Positions 55,371 to 63,882 of a stretch of 64,000 nt of DNA are shown in pieces (the first letter of the stretch is position 1; each line of letters starts with the position of its first letter). The stretch lies in contig NZ_MCGB01000057.1 of assembly GCF_001699815.1 (NCBI RefSeq), positions 62,001 through 126,000 of the forward strand, given 5' to 3'. Made by a program: the position numbers and the translations under genes. The stretch comes from Ralstonia pickettii (GTDB lineage: Bacteria > Pseudomonadota > Gammaproteobacteria > Burkholderiales > Burkholderiaceae). The notes beneath the pieces were generated by a model that was not told the origin of the DNA, did not search any database, and was given only the letters and a program-made list of their open reading frames with translations.

Positions 55371-56525
55371 TCAGGCGGCGTGTGCACCCAGCCCGGAGAG
55401 AATTTCGTCGTTGTGTTCGCCAGCCTTGGGCAGTGGATGACGCACGCCCGGTCGCTGGCCACCCATCAGCAGCGGCAGTAATACAGCGGGGCCTGTCGAG
55501 CCATCGTCCATCTGCATGGGCACCAGACCGCCGCTCGCCTTGAGGTGCGGATCATCGAGCAGTTGATCAGGCCGGACGATGGGCGCGTAGGGAATGCCCG
55601 CCGCTTCGAGCTTGGGCGCGAGCGCGGCGGCATCGTGTTCGGCCAGGATGCCGCCCAGCTCCCGCAGCAGTTGTGGACGCACCGCAACGCGCAGCGTGTT
55701 GTTCGCGTACTGCGGGTTGTCGAGTAGCTCCGGATGGCCCAGTAGTTGGCACAGCGTCGTGAATTGCTTGTCGCTCACTGCGCCAATGAAGAGCTGCTCG
55801 CCACCGGCCAGCGTGAAGATGTCATAGACGCTCCATGCCGACACGCGCGCAGGCATCGGCGGCGGGGCTTCGCCAGTCATGGCGTACTGCTGCATGTGTT
55901 GCGATGCGAGGAACACGCAGTTCTCGAACAGCCCGCTCTGAATTTCCTGCCCTTTGCCGGTACGGTCCCGCTCGCGCAGTGCCGCCAGCACGCCAATGGC
56001 GCCGAACATACCGCCCATGATGTCGTTGACGGAGGTGCCTGCGCGCAACGGACGTCCTACAGGTCCGGTCATATACGACAGCCCGCCCATCATTTGCACG
56101 ACCTCATCCAACGCCAGGCGGTTCTCGTACGGCCCCGGCAGAAAGCCCTTGTGCGACACATAGATGAGGTGCGGATAGTCGGCCGACAGCGATGCGTGGT
56201 CGAGCCCGAGCTTTTCCATCAGGCCCGGGCGAAAGTTTTCGAGTACCACATCGCACTGGCCGGCAAGCTCACGCGCGGTGGCGCGACCCTCCTCCGTGGT
56301 GATGTCGAGCACCACGCTCTTCTTGTTGCGGTTGAACGCGCGGAAGAAGCCGATGCCCAGGCCGGGCAGATTGCGTGTCTTGTCGCCGCCGGGCGGCTCG
56401 ACCTTGATGACTTCGGCACCGAGGTCGGCCAGGATCATCCCGCAGGTGGGGCCCATGACCATGTGCGTGAATTCCAGCACACGGATGCCGGCGAGCGGCA
56501 GCGATGAAGCGTCGTCGTGATGCAT
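55371..56525 (-). CDS. Class III (CaiB/BaiF) CoA-transferase
   Basis: A 384-residue family III CoA-transferase. Typical segments are LAGIRVLEFTHMVMGPTCGM, ADLGAEVIKVEPPGGDKTRN and the active-site region RAGTSVNDIMGGMFGAIGVL with the catalytic Asp. ATG 56525 is used. It is 5 bp after an HMG-CoA-lyase-like gene. Human SUGCT and bacterial relatives in this family transfer CoA to hydroxymethylglutarate or other dicarboxylates, which suits the pairing with the lyase. The substrate is inferred. Confidence 0.85.
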   Translation of the reverse strand: MHHDDASSLPLAGIRVLEFTHMVMGPTCGMILADLGAEVIKVEPPGGDKTRNLPGLGIGFFRAFNRNKKSVVLDITTEEGRATARELAGQCDVVLENFRPGLMEKLGLDHASLSADYPHLIYVSHKGFLPGPYENRLALDEVVQMMGGLSYMTGPVGRPLRAGTSVNDIMGGMFGAIGVLAALRERDRTGKGQEIQSGLFENCVFLASQHMQQYAMTGEAPPPMPARVSAWSVYDIFTLAGGEQLFIGAVSDKQFTTLCQLLGHPELLDNPQYANNTLRVAVRPQLLRELGGILAEHDAAALAPKLEAAGIPYAPIVRPDQLLDDPHLKASGGLVPMQMDDGSTGPAVLLPLLMGGQRPGVRHPLPKAGEHNDEILSGLGAHAA

Positions 56526-56530
56526 GTTTG

Positions 56531-57511
56531 TCAAGCCAGGATGGCGGATTGGGCAGATTGGGCCGCTTGGGGAGAATTCGGGTGGAAGGTCTTGGGCAGG
56601 CCGGCGCGCCACAGCGTGCCGTGCAGTGTCTCGCCGGGCAACCAGTCGGCCAGGTGTTCGCGCAGGGACAGCAACTGGCCAATGTCGAGCCCGGTGGCCA
56701 CGCCCATGCTCTCCAGCATGAAGGCGAGGTCTTCCGTGGTGACGTTGCCGCTCGCGCCTGGGGCGTGCGGGCAGCCGCCGATGCCGCCCAGGCAGGCGTC
56801 AAAGCGCGTCACGCCCGCTTGCATGGCAGCATAGACGTTGGCCAGGCCCAGGCCCCGCGTGTCGTGGAAGTGGCCGCACCAGAACTGATCCCCGGCGATG
56901 GCAACGGCGCGCTCGAACAGGCGCGATACGGCAGCGGGGTCGGCATAGCCCACGGTGTCTGCCAGGCTGACGCGATCGGCACCGGCATCGAGGAGAGCCT
57001 GCATTAGGCGCAGGACTTCATCGGCCTCGACCTCACCCTGTAGCGTGCAACCAAACGCCGTGCCGACGCCGCCTTCGATCAAGGTCTTGGCGCCGGCGGC
57101 GTCGCGCGCCGCACGGATACGCGCCACCTCGTCCACCACCTCGTCTGGTGTCTTGCGCAGGTTGGCGAGGCTGTGTGCATGGCTGGCCGACAACGGCACG
57201 ATCATGAGGTCCACGCCGCTGGCGACAGCGTTCTCTGCACCGCGCAGGTTCGGTACCAGTGCGGAGACGAACAGTTCTGGCAGCGTGCGCGCGTAGGCCA
57301 CAAGCTGCGCGGTATCCGCCAGTTGCGGCAGCAGGCGCGCGGGCACGAACGAGCCGATCTCGATCTCGCGCACACCGGCAGCGTGGGCGGCCTGCACCCA
57401 TGCGCGCTTGTGCTCGGTGGGCAGGATCGTCTGGATGCTTTGCAATCCGTCTCGTAAACCGACTTCGCGGATCACAGCGGTGGTGGGCACGGGGGTGTTC
57501 ATGAGGGACAT
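56531..57511 (-). CDS. Hydroxymethylglutaryl-CoA lyase family protein
   Basis: A 326-residue TIM-barrel HMGL-like protein. The substrate/metal motif is VGLRDGLQSI, and the family signature GGIGGCPHAPGASGNVTTED carries the catalytic Cys. It cleaves HMG-CoA to acetoacetate and acetyl-CoA, or a related hydroxyacyl-CoA such as citramalyl-CoA. The start is ATG 57511, or ATG 57502 three codons later. It is first in an operon with the CoA-transferase and divergent from a LysR gene. Confidence 0.85.
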   Translation of the reverse strand: MSLMNTPVPTTAVIREVGLRDGLQSIQTILPTEHKRAWVQAAHAAGVREIEIGSFVPARLLPQLADTAQLVAYARTLPELFVSALVPNLRGAENAVASGVDLMIVPLSASHAHSLANLRKTPDEVVDEVARIRAARDAAGAKTLIEGGVGTAFGCTLQGEVEADEVLRLMQALLDAGADRVSLADTVGYADPAAVSRLFERAVAIAGDQFWCGHFHDTRGLGLANVYAAMQAGVTRFDACLGGIGGCPHAPGASGNVTTEDLAFMLESMGVATGLDIGQLLSLREHLADWLPGETLHGTLWRAGLPKTFHPNSPQAAQSAQSAILA

Positions 57512-57588
57512 TGCGTCAGGCAGGCGTCAATCGATGTTCCGACTGTATGCCTTTCTGCGCGGAAGCTACAGCGATCAAGTACGCACGC

Positions 57589-57606
57589 TTCCGTTCCGGA
57601 CGGGAA
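57589..57606. promoter_or_regulatory. Candidate LysR site TTCCG-type dyad
   Basis: The imperfect palindrome TTCCGTTCCGGACGGGAA lies between the lyase operon and the divergent LysR gene. A closely related dyad, TTCCGTTTCGGAA, lies upstream of the MFS gene at 60314, suggesting one regulator for both. Confidence 0.5.
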
Positions 57607-57708
57607 AGCCTGGAAGCGGCGTACGGGCATTCCAGAATTTCCTGCAGCACCAGCAAGCGCTACCATTTCCGCGTCTTCGTTCCCGACCGGAATGCCTCGC
57701 GGAGCCCC

Positions 57709-58677
57709 ATGCGTGACCTCGATCTAACCACCCTACGCCTGTTCGTTGCCGTGTGCGAGACACGCAACATGGCGCGCGCCGGCGAACAGGAGAACATCGT
57801 TGCGTCGGCCATCAGCAAGCGGCTGGCGCAGCTGGAAGACACCGTGGGCACGGTCCTGCTTGAACGCGGACGGCGCGGTGTGATTCCTACGCCGGCGGGC
57901 GACATCGTGCTGGCCCACGCGCGCGCCATGTTGGCCGCTGCCGACCGGGTGGCACGCGACATGGCTGATTACGGCAGCGGCATCCGGGGGCAGGTTCGCT
58001 TGCTGGCCACCGTATCGTCGATGGCCGAATCGTTGCCCGACGATATCGCCGCATTCCTCAACCGGCCCGAGCACCGCGATATCCGCGTGACGATGGAAGA
58101 AAGCATGAGCAGCGACATCGTGCGCGCTCTGCGCGAGGGCTCCGCACCGCTGGGCATCTGCTGGGATGCGGCTGACCTGGAGGGGTTCGAGACCCGGCCG
58201 TACCGCGCCGACCACCTGGCCGTGGCCGTGCACGAAGCGCACCCGCTGGCACCGCGTGAGCATTGCCGCTTTGAAGACACGCTGGAGTTCGATCACGTGG
58301 GCTTGCCGGCGCAGACGGCCGTGCACACAATGCTTGCGCGTTATGCGGCGATCCTGGGCCACACGATCAAGTACCGCGCCGTGGTGTCGACCTTCGATGC
58401 ATCGCTGCGCTGCGTGCGCGCGGGCCTCGGCCTGGCCATCGTGCCGGGTGAGATTGCCGAGCCGTTTATCCCGACCTTTGGCCTGCGTGTGGTGCCGTTG
58501 AGCGACGACTGGGCGCGTCGCCGTTTTACGGTGTGCTTTCGCAACCTGGAATCGTTGTCGCCGGCGGCGCGACTGCTCGTTGAGCATCTGGCAGCGTGCG
58601 ACGCCACTGCCGCTATCGAACCGACAACACCTGCCCGGCAAAAGAAAACGACGCGGAAAACCACTTCCGCGTCGTGA
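57709..58677 (+). CDS. LysR family regulator of the CoA-transferase/lyase module
   Basis: A 322-residue LysR-type regulator starting MRDLDLTTLRLFVAVCETRN, with HTH segment NIVASAISKRLAQLE and an effector domain to about residue 300. The last 20 residues are Lys/Thr-rich, and their codons form the stem of a terminator for the opposing MFS gene. ATG 57709 (GGAG 4 nt upstream) is used; an upstream start at 57511 would run through the operator. It is divergent from the lyase/CoA-transferase operon, which it probably controls. Confidence 0.87.
   Translation: MRDLDLTTLRLFVAVCETRNMARAGEQENIVASAISKRLAQLEDTVGTVLLERGRRGVIPTPAGDIVLAHARAMLAAADRVARDMADYGSGIRGQVRLLATVSSMAESLPDDIAAFLNRPEHRDIRVTMEESMSSDIVRALREGSAPLGICWDAADLEGFETRPYRADHLAVAVHEAHPLAPREHCRFEDTLEFDHVGLPAQTAVHTMLARYAAILGHTIKYRAVVSTFDASLRCVRAGLGLAIVPGEIAEPFIPTFGLRVVPLSDDWARRRFTVCFRNLESLSPAARLLVEHLAACDATAAIEPTTPARQKKTTRKTTSAS
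58648..58675 (-). terminator. Terminator of the MFS gene inside the LysR 3' end
   Basis: ACGACGCGGAA pairs with TTCCGCGTCGT (11 bp, 6-nt loop). On the minus strand it is followed by TTTCTTTT. It overlaps the last ten codons and the first base of the stop of the LysR gene. Confidence 0.8.
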
Positions 58678-58699
58678 GCGCTACGGTGTTCCGGTGGGG

Positions 58700-60139
58700 C
58701 TAGTGCGACAGCTCTTCCAGCCGCAGGCCGTTGCTCTTCGGCCCGAAGCCGCCAATCGCCAGCATCACCACCAGCATGCATACGGTGATCCCCGCAAACA
58801 CGCCCGGCACGCCTAAGTGCCGCAACAGGAAGGCAATCAAAAAGCCCGAGAACATGGCGCCGATGCGGCTGGCCGAATACACGATGCCATTGGCGCGACA
58901 GCGGATGAAGGTCGGGAACAGCTCGGCCTGGTAGGCGTGATAGCACACCGAAATGGTCTGCCCAGCGAGGCTGATCAGCACGCCCAGCACGATCAACGCG
59001 AGTGGATCTTTCAGTTGCCCGAACGTCACGCCGAACACGATGACGGCAAACGCGGCACCAACGATCAGCCACTTGCGCTGGATGCGGTCGGCATAGGCCA
59101 TGGCCAGCAACGGCCCGACGGGCAGCGCAATGGCGATGATGAACGAATACAGGAGGCTCTTGGTCACGGTGATGCCGTGGCCGATGAGCAGCGTCGGCAC
59201 CCAGTTGGCAAAGCCGTAGTAGCCGATGGCCTGGCAGAAGTTGAAGACGATCAGCATGATCAGGCGCGAGCGATACGGCGGGCGCCACAGTTCCGCCAGC
59301 GATGCGCGGCGGTGCGGCGGCTGCACGACGGCCTGCAGCGGCGGTGGCAGGGCTTTGCCGGATTCGCGCTCGGCGGCGGCTTCCATCTGGCGGACAACGG
59401 CATCTGCCTGGTCGATATGGCCATGCATGGCCAGCCAGCGCGGGCTTTCCGGTACGGCGCGGCGGATGAACCACACCAGCACCGCGCCGGCAGAGCCCAA
59501 CAGCACCACCCAGCGCCAGCCTTCGAACCCCAGCAGGGTGGTCGGCACGAGCCAGTACGACAGAATGGCCGCAGCGGGTGCGGCGGCAAACATCACCATC
59601 TGATTGAACGCCATGGCGCGGCCGCGCATATGCTGCGGCACGAGTTCGGTGACGTAGCTGTCGATGGTCACGATCTCGATGCCGACACCGATGCCGGTGA
59701 GAAAGCGCCAGATCAGCAGGCCTTCGGGGCTCTGCTGGCACGCCATGATGGCGGAGCCGATCGAGTACCACAGCAGCGATACCGTGAACACCGTGCGGCG
59801 CCCATAACGATCGGGCAGCCAGCCCAAGCCGAACGTGCCGACGAAGAGCCCCGCAAACGTGGCGGCAATGAAGCCGGCCATGCCATGCAGCCCGAAGAAC
59901 GCATCGGTCGTGGCCTTGAGCAGCCCGCTTTTTTCCATACCGGGCGCGATATAGCCCGTGAAGATCAGATCGTAGACCTCGAAAAAGCCACCCAGCGAAA
60001 TCAACAGCACTAGCATCCACAGGTTACGTGTGATGGGCAAGCGGTCCATCCGCGAAGAAAGCGCCGTGGCGGCGCGGGTGTCTTGATCGTGTTGAGCGAT
60101 GGCAGTCGGCGCGCTGTCCGCTGTCAGGGGGCGTTGCAT
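58700..60139 (-). CDS. MFS transporter, metabolite:H+ symporter type
   Basis: A 479-residue 12-helix transporter. The MFS loop motif GWLPDRYGRRTVF (loop 2-3), the MRGRAMAFNQ segment in loop 4-5 and a long central loop (about 230-290) are seen. The opening LWMLVLLISLGGFFEVYDLI, with an Asp in helix 1, is typical of organic-acid importers. It is convergent with the LysR gene and carries a LysR-like dyad upstream. It probably imports the hydroxy-dicarboxylate used by the CoA-transferase and lyase. Confidence 0.85.
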   Translation of the reverse strand: MQRPLTADSAPTAIAQHDQDTRAATALSSRMDRLPITRNLWMLVLLISLGGFFEVYDLIFTGYIAPGMEKSGLLKATTDAFFGLHGMAGFIAATFAGLFVGTFGLGWLPDRYGRRTVFTVSLLWYSIGSAIMACQQSPEGLLIWRFLTGIGVGIEIVTIDSYVTELVPQHMRGRAMAFNQMVMFAAAPAAAILSYWLVPTTLLGFEGWRWVVLLGSAGAVLVWFIRRAVPESPRWLAMHGHIDQADAVVRQMEAAAERESGKALPPPLQAVVQPPHRRASLAELWRPPYRSRLIMLIVFNFCQAIGYYGFANWVPTLLIGHGITVTKSLLYSFIIAIALPVGPLLAMAYADRIQRKWLIVGAAFAVIVFGVTFGQLKDPLALIVLGVLISLAGQTISVCYHAYQAELFPTFIRCRANGIVYSASRIGAMFSGFLIAFLLRHLGVPGVFAGITVCMLVVMLAIGGFGPKSNGLRLEELSH

Positions 60140-60485
60140 GGTTGTCTCCTTAACGCATGGCCGCGCTTCTATCGAGCGTTGGGCCAGGGGCGCCGGTATC
60201 GGCATCGTATTCCCGCGCAGGCAAGACCGTCGTCTCGGTCTGTGCACCACCGGATGGCACCCACTGTAGCGATTCCAGTCTGCAACTACGGAGCTATTTG
60301 GGAACCAATAATGTTCCGTTTCGGAAACGCTTGGCGTAGTTCATGGTGCCCCGGGAGGGGCTACCTGAAGAACGATGAATGACGGCTGTTGGCCGTTCGG
60401 CGCCCCTCACCTACCCGCGCCACACGATAAATTGCACCGCACAAGACAAAATCAGCCACGAGGCGCGGATACCCATTCATTTGAG
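60140..60485. other. 346-bp interval between MFS gene and conjugation remnant
   Basis: No gene is seen. The part next to the MFS gene is its promoter region and contains overlapping inverted repeats: GGAAC-N7-GTTCC (60301-60317) and TTCCGTTTCGGAA (60314-60326). The part towards 60485 looks like the outer flank of a mobile-element remnant. Confidence 0.5.
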
Positions 60486-62447
60486 CTACACCTCGCGCTT
60501 CCCGATTTGGGGCGTATCGGACGGTTTGTCTGCGTTTGCACTATGCAACAGCTCGGATGCACGACTCCGAGCACTGTTACTACCCTGCCCCACCCCTGCG
60601 CCATAATGCTGCTGGCTCCGATCGTGCATGTCTTGGCCAACACGCGCGGAGATTTGACCGCCAATCCACGAGAACACCTGATCAGGCACGACGTGGATCA
60701 GCGAGAAGGTACCTTGCACCAGCGTCTGACACATCCCCACGTACAAGACGATGAAGCCAATGATGCTCACCAGGCCGGTCAACGAGTCGTACTGGGCGTT
60801 CTGCATCGCCACGCCGAACATGGTGTTGAGCAACGTGCCGAGCACCACAATCCCGGTGCCGGCAAGGATGAATCCAATGACCATGAAAACCGGCCGAAAC
60901 ATGACATTCAAGAGGAAGATGTAACCGTGCGTGGTCCGCTGGCCCATGCCCTCTCCATCGCCGTCAAGGTGTGTCATCGCCCAAAGCGGAGCTGCCACCA
61001 TCGCCTCGCCAACGACGGCGTACCACGACACGATGCCACCGAACCAAATGATGAACGGCAGCATCGGGATGTAGATCGACAACACCGCGCCGAAAAAAAA
61101 CAGCGTGATGATCATCATGGTGATGAAAGGGCCGAGCGCATCCAGCATGCCTTTCGCCCCCTCTTTGATTGCGCCCAGCACCCCGCCGGAAAACACGTCG
61201 CCGACGGCACTAATAGCCTTTCCGGCCAGGGAGTCGGAAGCAGCTAGTCCTCCCTTCACCAGCGCGTAGCCAGAAAGCGCTGTCCACCCACCGGCAAGGA
61301 TGTAGTCTCCGAGGTTCTTCATGCCGATGAGCGGGTTGGTTGCGCCGTTGGGGCCTTGACCCGAGTTCATGCCGATCGCCATCTTCACAATGGCCTGCCC
61401 TGGAAAGATCTTCGACATGATGTTCTTTGGGTCCGTGGTGCCCGTCGCCAAGCTATTCACCCTGTCCTGCGGCGTCCCTGTCGATGCGGCCTGTTGGATC
61501 TGCTGAGCGTAGGCTGCCAGCACCTTGCGATAGAGCTGGGGGTACGGAAGGTTTCCCAGGTCAGTGCTCGGCACCGCTGAAGCCGTGGCGTTGGCCAAAC
61601 TGGTTAGTTGCGAGTTCGCTTGTGCAAATGTCTGGTACCACGCCCCCAGCATGACCCACCCGTCACGCTGCAAATTCGACTGGATAAGGCTCCCCAGGCT
61701 GTTGATCGTGCTGGCTGAACTAGCGATCGCCTGAGTAACCGAAGCGTGATACTGCAGAGCAGCTTTGTTGATCGTATCTTGCGGGTCCGCTGGACGACCT
61801 CCGCTCGCAACCGACGACACATAGGCTTGAGCAGCAGACGACAAAGTCGACTGGATCGTGCTCAGTGCGGTTCGGTGTGCGCTGATCATCTGTTCATACG
61901 CGGGCCCGGGGTCAGCACTGTAGACCGTCATGCCATCGTAGTTTGGCAGCGGCTGGGGCGGCTCAATGGCCACCTCTGCCCCACCGCATGACAGACCGAG
62001 CTGATTCATCAAGACAATCTTGTCGCCTTTCGCAAGCGTCGAGAATCTCTCGGCCGGATCGACACTCACACCACCGGTGTCGGTCGGCATGCTATCGATC
62101 GCAGTGTTCGCCGCCTGAGCGCACAAGTTGGCCTCGAACAGCGCTTTGGCGAGTGACGTGGCTTGGGGTGCGGCCGACGCGGAGATCATCGAGCCACCGC
62201 TCCTGAGTACAGCCAGCGCGCTATCGAGCGACAGATTGGCAATGCCAACGCCGGTCATCGTGGCCCATAGCATGATCACCTGCGCGCCGCAGTAGCCCCC
62301 AAACAGTGGCACGAGTGACGAAAAGCCAGCGCACATCCGGATGATGAACCAGGGAGATGATTTCTTCGCCCCCTTGAATTCACCTTCTTGCCCGGTAGCA
62401 ATCAATGCTGCGCCGAAGTGGTACGCCGACACCGTGGTGCTGGCCAT
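60486..62447 (-). pseudogene. 5'-truncated DotA/TraY-type conjugation membrane protein
   Basis: About 653 residues of a DotA/TraY-like integral membrane protein of type IVB secretion or IncI-type conjugation. Family-like parts are KKSSPWFIIRMCAGFSSLVP with GGYCGAQVIMLWATMTGVGI near the start, a large soluble middle domain (about 80-370), and a C-terminal cluster of about five membrane segments ending FSLIHVVPDQVFSWIGGQ. The coherent sequence begins abruptly at about 62447. The signal peptide and first part (of the order of 50-100 residues) are missing; the 28 residues open upstream are antisense of another ORF. No other tra genes are present, so it is a relic. Confidence 0.72.
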
Positions 62448-62571
62448 CTGCTCGCTGCTGGTCGCGCTAGATGCGTTCGTTGATCGCCTCGGAACGCCCG
62501 ATGAAGCGGCCGAGGTGAAGGAACTGGTCAACGCGTACCGTCAGCTGCATGAGGAACCAGAAACCCACTGA
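62440..62571 (+). pseudogene. 3' fragment of a small hypothetical gene
   Basis: A plus-strand fragment encoding LAICSLLVALDAFVDRLGTP and a helical end DEAAEVKELVNAYRQLHEEP. It is coherent only from about 62440, the point where the opposite-strand DotA/TraY sequence also begins, so both genes lost their 5' ends at one junction. It ends 9 bp before the next ORF's start, which fits a former operon. Confidence 0.5.
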
Positions 62572-62580
62572 GGAGGTTCT

Positions 62581-62832
62581 ATGGCAACCAAGAAGGTCAC
62601 CAAGAAGAAGTATTTGAGGATTCTCAACAAGCGCCTGCGTGCCGAGCCGGATGTTTCGTCCAGCGCGCTGTTCGTCTTCTACCCTCTGGGTGCGAAAGCC
62701 AAGCATGCCACCGGCGTTGTCGCCTGCGAGCCCCACAGCGGGCCTGAGTTCGCAATTATGGCCGCCATTCAGCGCAAGGCCGCAACCGAGTTCATCGTCG
62801 TCAACGAGGGAAACAAAGCGGGCAACGGCTGA
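62581..62832 (+). CDS. Small basic hypothetical protein
   Basis: An 83-residue protein starting MATKKVTKKKYLRILNKRLR, with an ideal GGAGG ribosome site 5 nt before ATG. The basic N-terminus and compact beta/alpha pattern (SALFVFYPLGAKAKHATGVV) do not match a family I recognise. Placed within mobile-element debris, it is likely an accessory gene of the same element. Confidence 0.6.
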   Translation: MATKKVTKKKYLRILNKRLRAEPDVSSSALFVFYPLGAKAKHATGVVACEPHSGPEFAIMAAIQRKAATEFIVVNEGNKAGNG

Positions 62833-62875
62833 CCAGGGTTGGCCGCCCCGCGTCGCATAACCAACACGATTTAGT

Positions 62876-62902
62876 CATTTTCGTTTTTCAAAGTCGAAAA
62901 TG
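62876..62902. repeat. 8-bp inverted repeat in AT-rich spacer
   Basis: CATTTTCG and CGAAAATG are separated by 11 nt (62876-62883/62895-62902). It could be a terminator for the preceding small gene, a recombinase site or an operator; the sequence does not decide. Confidence 0.45.
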
Positions 62903-63002
62903 CCCCAAGGCCTACCCTGCTACTCCGATGATGCACAGGAGACCGAGATCCTCGGCGGGCTGGTGTCTTTGCTTAGATCCATCGAAACGACAAGAGGCGG
63001 CC

Positions 63003-63197
63003 ATGACGCCCAGGCACGACCTACGCCAGTCGCGTAAAAGAATTCTTGCAGGAGCCACCGTGCCCCCCAGGGGGGAAACCAAATCGAGGGGGGCACTGCC
63101 CTCATGGGTACGCATAGATCTTGGCCAAATTGATTGGTTAGTTGCAATTGCAAAAACCAATCAACGGAACTGCACTGGCGACGGCCTTCATCCATAG
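63003..63197 (+). CDS. Possible small ORF containing an inverted repeat
   Basis: An open frame of 64 residues from ATG 63003 (GAGGCGG just upstream), reading MTPRHDLRQSRKRILAGATV and later WVRIDLGQIDWLVAIAKTNQ. The second half looks protein-like, the first less so. It contains a 9-bp inverted repeat at 63060-63096. No family was recognised; its reality is uncertain. Confidence 0.3.
   Translation: MTPRHDLRQSRKRILAGATVPPRGETKSRGALPSWVRIDLGQIDWLVAIAKTNQRNCTGDGLHP
63060..63096. repeat. GTGCCCCCC/GGGGGGCAC inverted repeat
   Basis: A 9-bp perfect inverted repeat is separated by 19 nt. The spacer begins with a further six-G run that could pair with the same C-tract, giving two alternative hairpins. 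Confidence 0.5.
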
Positions 63198-63199
63198 GC

Positions 63200-63313
63200 A
63201 TGCAATTTGTCGCCCGTATGGCTGATGTCTGGCCTCATGTCCAAGTGCTTTACTCCGATGAGACAAGAACAATCTCGGAGTTGATCATGGCAACCGGTAC
63301 ATATCGAGTGATG
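63200..63313 (+). pseudogene. 5' fragment of a small gene interrupted by an IS3 remnant
   Basis: ATG 63200 opens MQFVARMADVWPHVQVLYSD and continues coherently for about 38 codons. From about 63314 the frame is only the antisense of IS orfB, so the gene's 3' part was lost or displaced when the IS remnant joined here. Confidence 0.4.
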
Positions 63314-63373
63314 ATCGCACATCAGCTTGACCGGCCAGGCCACCCGGTGCTTCGCCACGAACTCGAACTTCAC
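63314..63373 (-). pseudogene. IS3-family transposase OrfB, first 20 codons
   Basis: A GTG start at 63373 overlaps the orfA stop and reads KFEFVAKHRVAWPVKLMCD, the usual beginning of IS3-group OrfB before the HTH and the DDE catalytic core. Homology stops at about 63314. Confidence 0.7.
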
Positions 63374-63663
63374 AGTGAGTCCTTGGCGAAGTAGGCCGCG
63401 GCTTTTTTCAGAATGTCGCGCTCCTGCTTGAGCTTCGCCACTTCCTTCTTCAGTCGCTCGATTTCAGCCTGCTCAGGCTTCATCACCCCTTTGCCGGGGA
63501 ATGCCTCCTGAGGGTCTTGCGCCGCCTCCCGCACCCACTTGCGCAGCACGTTCTCGTGCACGTCCAAGTCGCGCGCTGCTTGCGACACCGACACCCCTCG
63601 CTCTTTGACCAGCCTCACGGCCTCAAGCTTGAACTCCCGGCTGAATTGCCGCCTCGTTCCCAT
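63370..63663 (-). CDS. IS3-family transposase OrfA
   Basis: A 97-residue OrfA. It has an N-terminal HTH (FSREFKLEAVRLVKERGVSV, then SQAARDLDVHENVLRKWVRE) and a C-terminal leucine-zipper helix (AEIERLKKEVAKLKQERDIL) ending KKAAAYFAKDSL, as in IS3-group elements. It normally forms a -1 frameshift fusion with OrfB, which is cut off here. Confidence 0.9.
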   Translation of the reverse strand: MGTRRQFSREFKLEAVRLVKERGVSVSQAARDLDVHENVLRKWVREAAQDPQEAFPGKGVMKPEQAEIERLKKEVAKLKQERDILKKAAAYFAKDSL

Positions 63664-63706
63664 AAACCACCTCCAGTTTCATTTTCCACCTTAACAAGGT
63701 GTCCAT

Positions 63707-63882
63707 GAAACCGGCAGCAGCCCATTACCCGTTTTCTGCAACCGGAACTCACGTTTGCTCAGAAGCGATTCGACCTGAGACCACCTTCCGACATTTTGTC
63801 GGCCAACGGTGTCCATCTCGCTCGCGTAGCGCATAACGGCAAACGTGCGAGCCTCTCCCTGAGCGACGGCAGCTTGATTCAT
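63707..63882 (-). pseudogene. 5' part of a hypothetical gene abutting the IS3 remnant
   Basis: ATG 63882 has a strong GGAGGGGG ribosome site 6 nt upstream and opens MNQAAVAQGEARTFAVMRYA, continuing for about 58 codons until the IS end near 63706. The gene is interrupted there. No family was recognised. The remaining 118 bp to the window edge show nothing I can name. Confidence 0.45.

Larger units (their letters stand above)
63314..63706 (-). mobile_element. Truncated IS3-family insertion sequence
   Basis: On the minus strand the element contains an intact orfA and only the first 20 codons or so of orfB, which overlaps the orfA stop by 4 nt. Its upstream end is near 63706, by the sequence TGGACACCTTGTTAAGGTGG ahead of orfA that resembles IS3-family termini. 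About 0.8 kb of orfB and the far terminal repeat are missing, so it cannot transpose by itself. Confidence 0.75.
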
